Positions 61,930 to 64,000 of a stretch of DNA of 64,000 nucleotides are shown one piece after another. The notes under the pieces were generated by a model. It did not search any database, was not told the origin of the DNA, and saw only the letters and a list, made by a program, of their open reading frames with translations. Position 1 is the stretch's first letter. Each line of letters opens with the position of its first letter. Source of the stretch: Meira nashicola (Eukaryota; Basidiomycota; Exobasidiomycetes; Exobasidiales; Brachybasidiaceae); contig BCJU01000006.1 of the NCBI GenBank assembly GCA_001600355.1, positions 245,803 through 309,802 on the forward strand, in the 5' to 3' direction. A program made the position numbers and the translations under genes.

Positions 61930-63232
61930 TTTAAGCGCTGGGTATAGGAAAATACTGTATTTTCACGGAAAACCCTATGCTAAGCTTACTTTTGAATTCT
62001 TTAGGAACTTTAGCTTATTTGCTTAATTATCTTGGGTGGTAACTATCCGATGCGGCATCTGTTCTTTCATAATGTTCTCTCTCTCTCTCAATCTCGCGGA
62101 ACAATGGATCGAATAGCGATTTATAGTATATATCAATGTACACAAAAAAAATAAAATGCTATTCATGTGATATATTTCTTTAACGTACGCAGCACTACAC
62201 AGTATTAGGTATCATGAAAGAATATACCCAGTCTATATTATATAGCTTATACTTCGTAAATAAGTTCTGACTAAAGGATGTACTTTTAAAATCTTTATAT
62301 GCTACTCTAGATATATCCCTTTATATATGTACTCCGTATATTGTTTTAGATTTTAGCTTATAGTGTTATTCTTTATTATACTAACAATCATATTTATATA
62401 TGAAATAGGATTGATACTCTTTGTTTTATAGATAAATACTTAAAAGATTAGAAAATAATTTCACCTTTACTTCAATAATAATAATATAGATATAAGTAGC
62501 TAGAGGCTTTGATCAAGTACTTTAACACTGTTTTTGTACGATAGAGAGAGAGATTTAATTCCTCTAATCTATACTGTCTATTATACTATCAGAATCAGTA
62601 ATAATAATTTTTTAGTATTGATAAACAAAAAGCTCCTCTTAATTTTTACTATACTTTTGAAATACCGTGACGTTTTAAATGATATTCTATTAAATCAATA
62701 AAGCCTTTCTCTTTCGTTTAGATAAGGAACTACCTAATAATACTTTTAAATTTATCGAGTCAACCTTTTATGAATTTTTATATCTTACTAAAACTCTATC
62801 GAGAAAACCGAAATTTGAAATTAATATTCAAAGCCTTAATAAATCTTAGCTACTATTATGCTAAAGATAATGATTATTCTAATACTTTGATTGTATATAA
62901 TTTCAGCGTACTTTAAATAATTCAGATCACAAGCAAGCTACATATACATTTAAGATGAAACAATATTACTGGGTGTTAACAGTCGAATTTTCGGGACTGA
63001 CAAAAAGCCTCGGCGTAGCGCGCGTAAACAAGTATCCAGTAAAGTACGTATACACCTTTAGTCAGGCTAATAAAAATCGGATGTAAAACCCTTTAGATTA
63101 GATTGAAAAAGGTATTACCACATTCAGAAGACTGCGTCTGGGTCTATATTTTTGATCTGTTCAGGCTTGCGTGATATAAAACGTACGTCTTAGAAAAGAG
63201 GTGGTCAAATCCACATCACCCGCTATACAAAC
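61930..63232. other. Long spacer including a second AT-rich tract
   Basis: 1.3 kb with no gene. Between about 62140 and 62930 the sequence is strongly AT-rich with frequent TATA and TTATA words, like the tract at 51.4-52.1 kb. No ORF, terminal repeat or transposase remnant could be identified. The end of the spacer is the upstream region of the acyltransferase at 63233. Confidence 0.5.
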
Positions 63233-64000
63233 ATGTCTTTACCAATCTCTGATCAAAAGGAGGAGTTTGATTCAACGACGGAATCATACAATAGCTCGTA
63301 TATCACGACTGCAGATATCGTAGCGCTTGGTCACTTAAGATCGCTAGATGGATTAAGAGGGATTGCAGTTACACTTGTCATGTTAGATCATATTATGTCT
63401 ACTAGTCCAACGAATCGAATTCTTGGCTCCATAGGAGTGACGATATTCTTTACGCTTTCTGGTTTCTTAATTACAGGAATTTTACTAGAAGCACAATCAG
63501 TAAGTTTAATAAATTATGATATGTAGTGCATCTGCGACTTTACTAATATATTGATTTCGCTACCGTCAGAAAAATCGAAGAAATCTCAGTATAAGCAGTA
63601 CAAAATATTCGCATCTCACAGGGTTCTGGTCAGCAAGAGTTGTACGATTGTTCCCAGCTCTGTTTGTGGTTGTAGGAACAGGAACCGTGTTAGCTTATAA
63701 TCGGGGAAAAGAAATTTCTGCGCTTATGTCCCATGCAATCAGGGCACTTTTTAGCCTCGAAAATACTCCTTACCTCCTCGATAAACATACTACAAGTTTT
63801 GAATTCAGCTGGAGCTTAGCATGCGAGGAGCAATTTTACTTCTTATGGTGTTTTACTCTAATTTTTATCGCTCCTCAGAAAAGAAGAACACAACAAATCC
63901 TGGTATTTTCTGCTATAATCATCAGCATTTCGATAAGGTTGTTCGCCGGAATTTTTCCGAGCGTGCACTGGTCATTAAAATGGAACAGGGCTCTTATACC
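63233..64000 (+). CDS. Acyltransferase-3 family protein, 3' part beyond window
   Basis: Exon 1 is 63233-63499 and exon 2 starts at 63570 and runs off the window; the intron is 70 nt (GTAAGT...CAG). A polar N-terminus of about 30 residues leads to LRSLDGLRGIAVTLVMLDHIM with the expected His at 53, then GSIGVTIFFTLSGFLITGILL. Exon 2 gives FWSARVVRLFPALFVVVG and FEFSWSLACEEQFYFLW, where the two Glu of the family are kept. It is a canonical OafA-like O-acyltransferase of the same type as the 16877 and 32564 genes, but with an intron they lack. It marks possible further glycan genes to the right. The exact exon 2 acceptor is chosen because it keeps the conserved block in frame. Confidence 0.85.

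Noticed and set aside
1..64000. CRISPR array, prophage or bacterial operon
   Set aside because: No regular spaced repeats, no Shine-Dalgarno-linked gene strings, and many spliceosomal introns.

Overview
The window is nuclear DNA of a fungus. Many genes carry short spliceosomal introns (about 60-105 nt, GTRAGT-type donors, YAG acceptors, CTAAC/CTAAT-like branch sites). The gene families are typically fungal: GLEYA adhesin, DUF1996 secreted protein, GIT1-like permeases, GT71 and GT34 mannosyl/galactosyltransferase-like proteins, and secreted Ser/Thr-rich proteins with Kex2-type Lys-Arg sites. Base composition is AT-rich and intergenic spaces are long. The phylum cannot be fixed from the sequence alone; ascomycete or basidiomycete both remain possible. 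No rRNA, tRNA, CRISPR array or intact transposon was recognised.

Layout. (1) 1-7.5 kb: a partial membrane protein, an M20 amidohydrolase with an acylation-like MGC start, a processive-type GT2 glycosyltransferase and a GIT1-like permease. (2) 7.5-33.8 kb: a dense run of glycan genes. In order these are a divergent acyltransferase-3, a CXXCXGXG zinc-finger protein, a GT71-like protein, two acyltransferase-3 genes, a GT34, a nucleotide-sugar transporter, two divergently transcribed GT25 genes, a second nucleotide-sugar transporter, a third GT25, a PLOD/LH3-type glycosyltransferase and another acyltransferase-3. Together they could import UDP-sugars into the Golgi, build a glycan with several type II glycosyltransferases, and O-acylate it. 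(3) 34.7-38.1 kb: a small type I membrane protein, then two perfect telomere-like palindromes (50 bp and 42 bp) that bracket an aldo-keto reductase and one small hypothetical gene. (4) 39-62 kb: a secretome island of GLEYA adhesin, Ser/Thr-rich wall-type proteins, Cys-rich proteins and DUF1996, with a second GIT1-like permease, a Golgi-type glycosyltransferase, and two genes carrying in-frame stops. (5) The right edge holds the start of another acyltransferase-3.

Two AT-rich, ORF-poor tracts (about 51.4-52.1 kb and 62.2-62.9 kb) look like decayed DNA. Both interrupted genes have stops that single C-to-T changes could explain, and one of them adjoins the first tract. All functions are assigned from motifs read by eye; no database search was possible.
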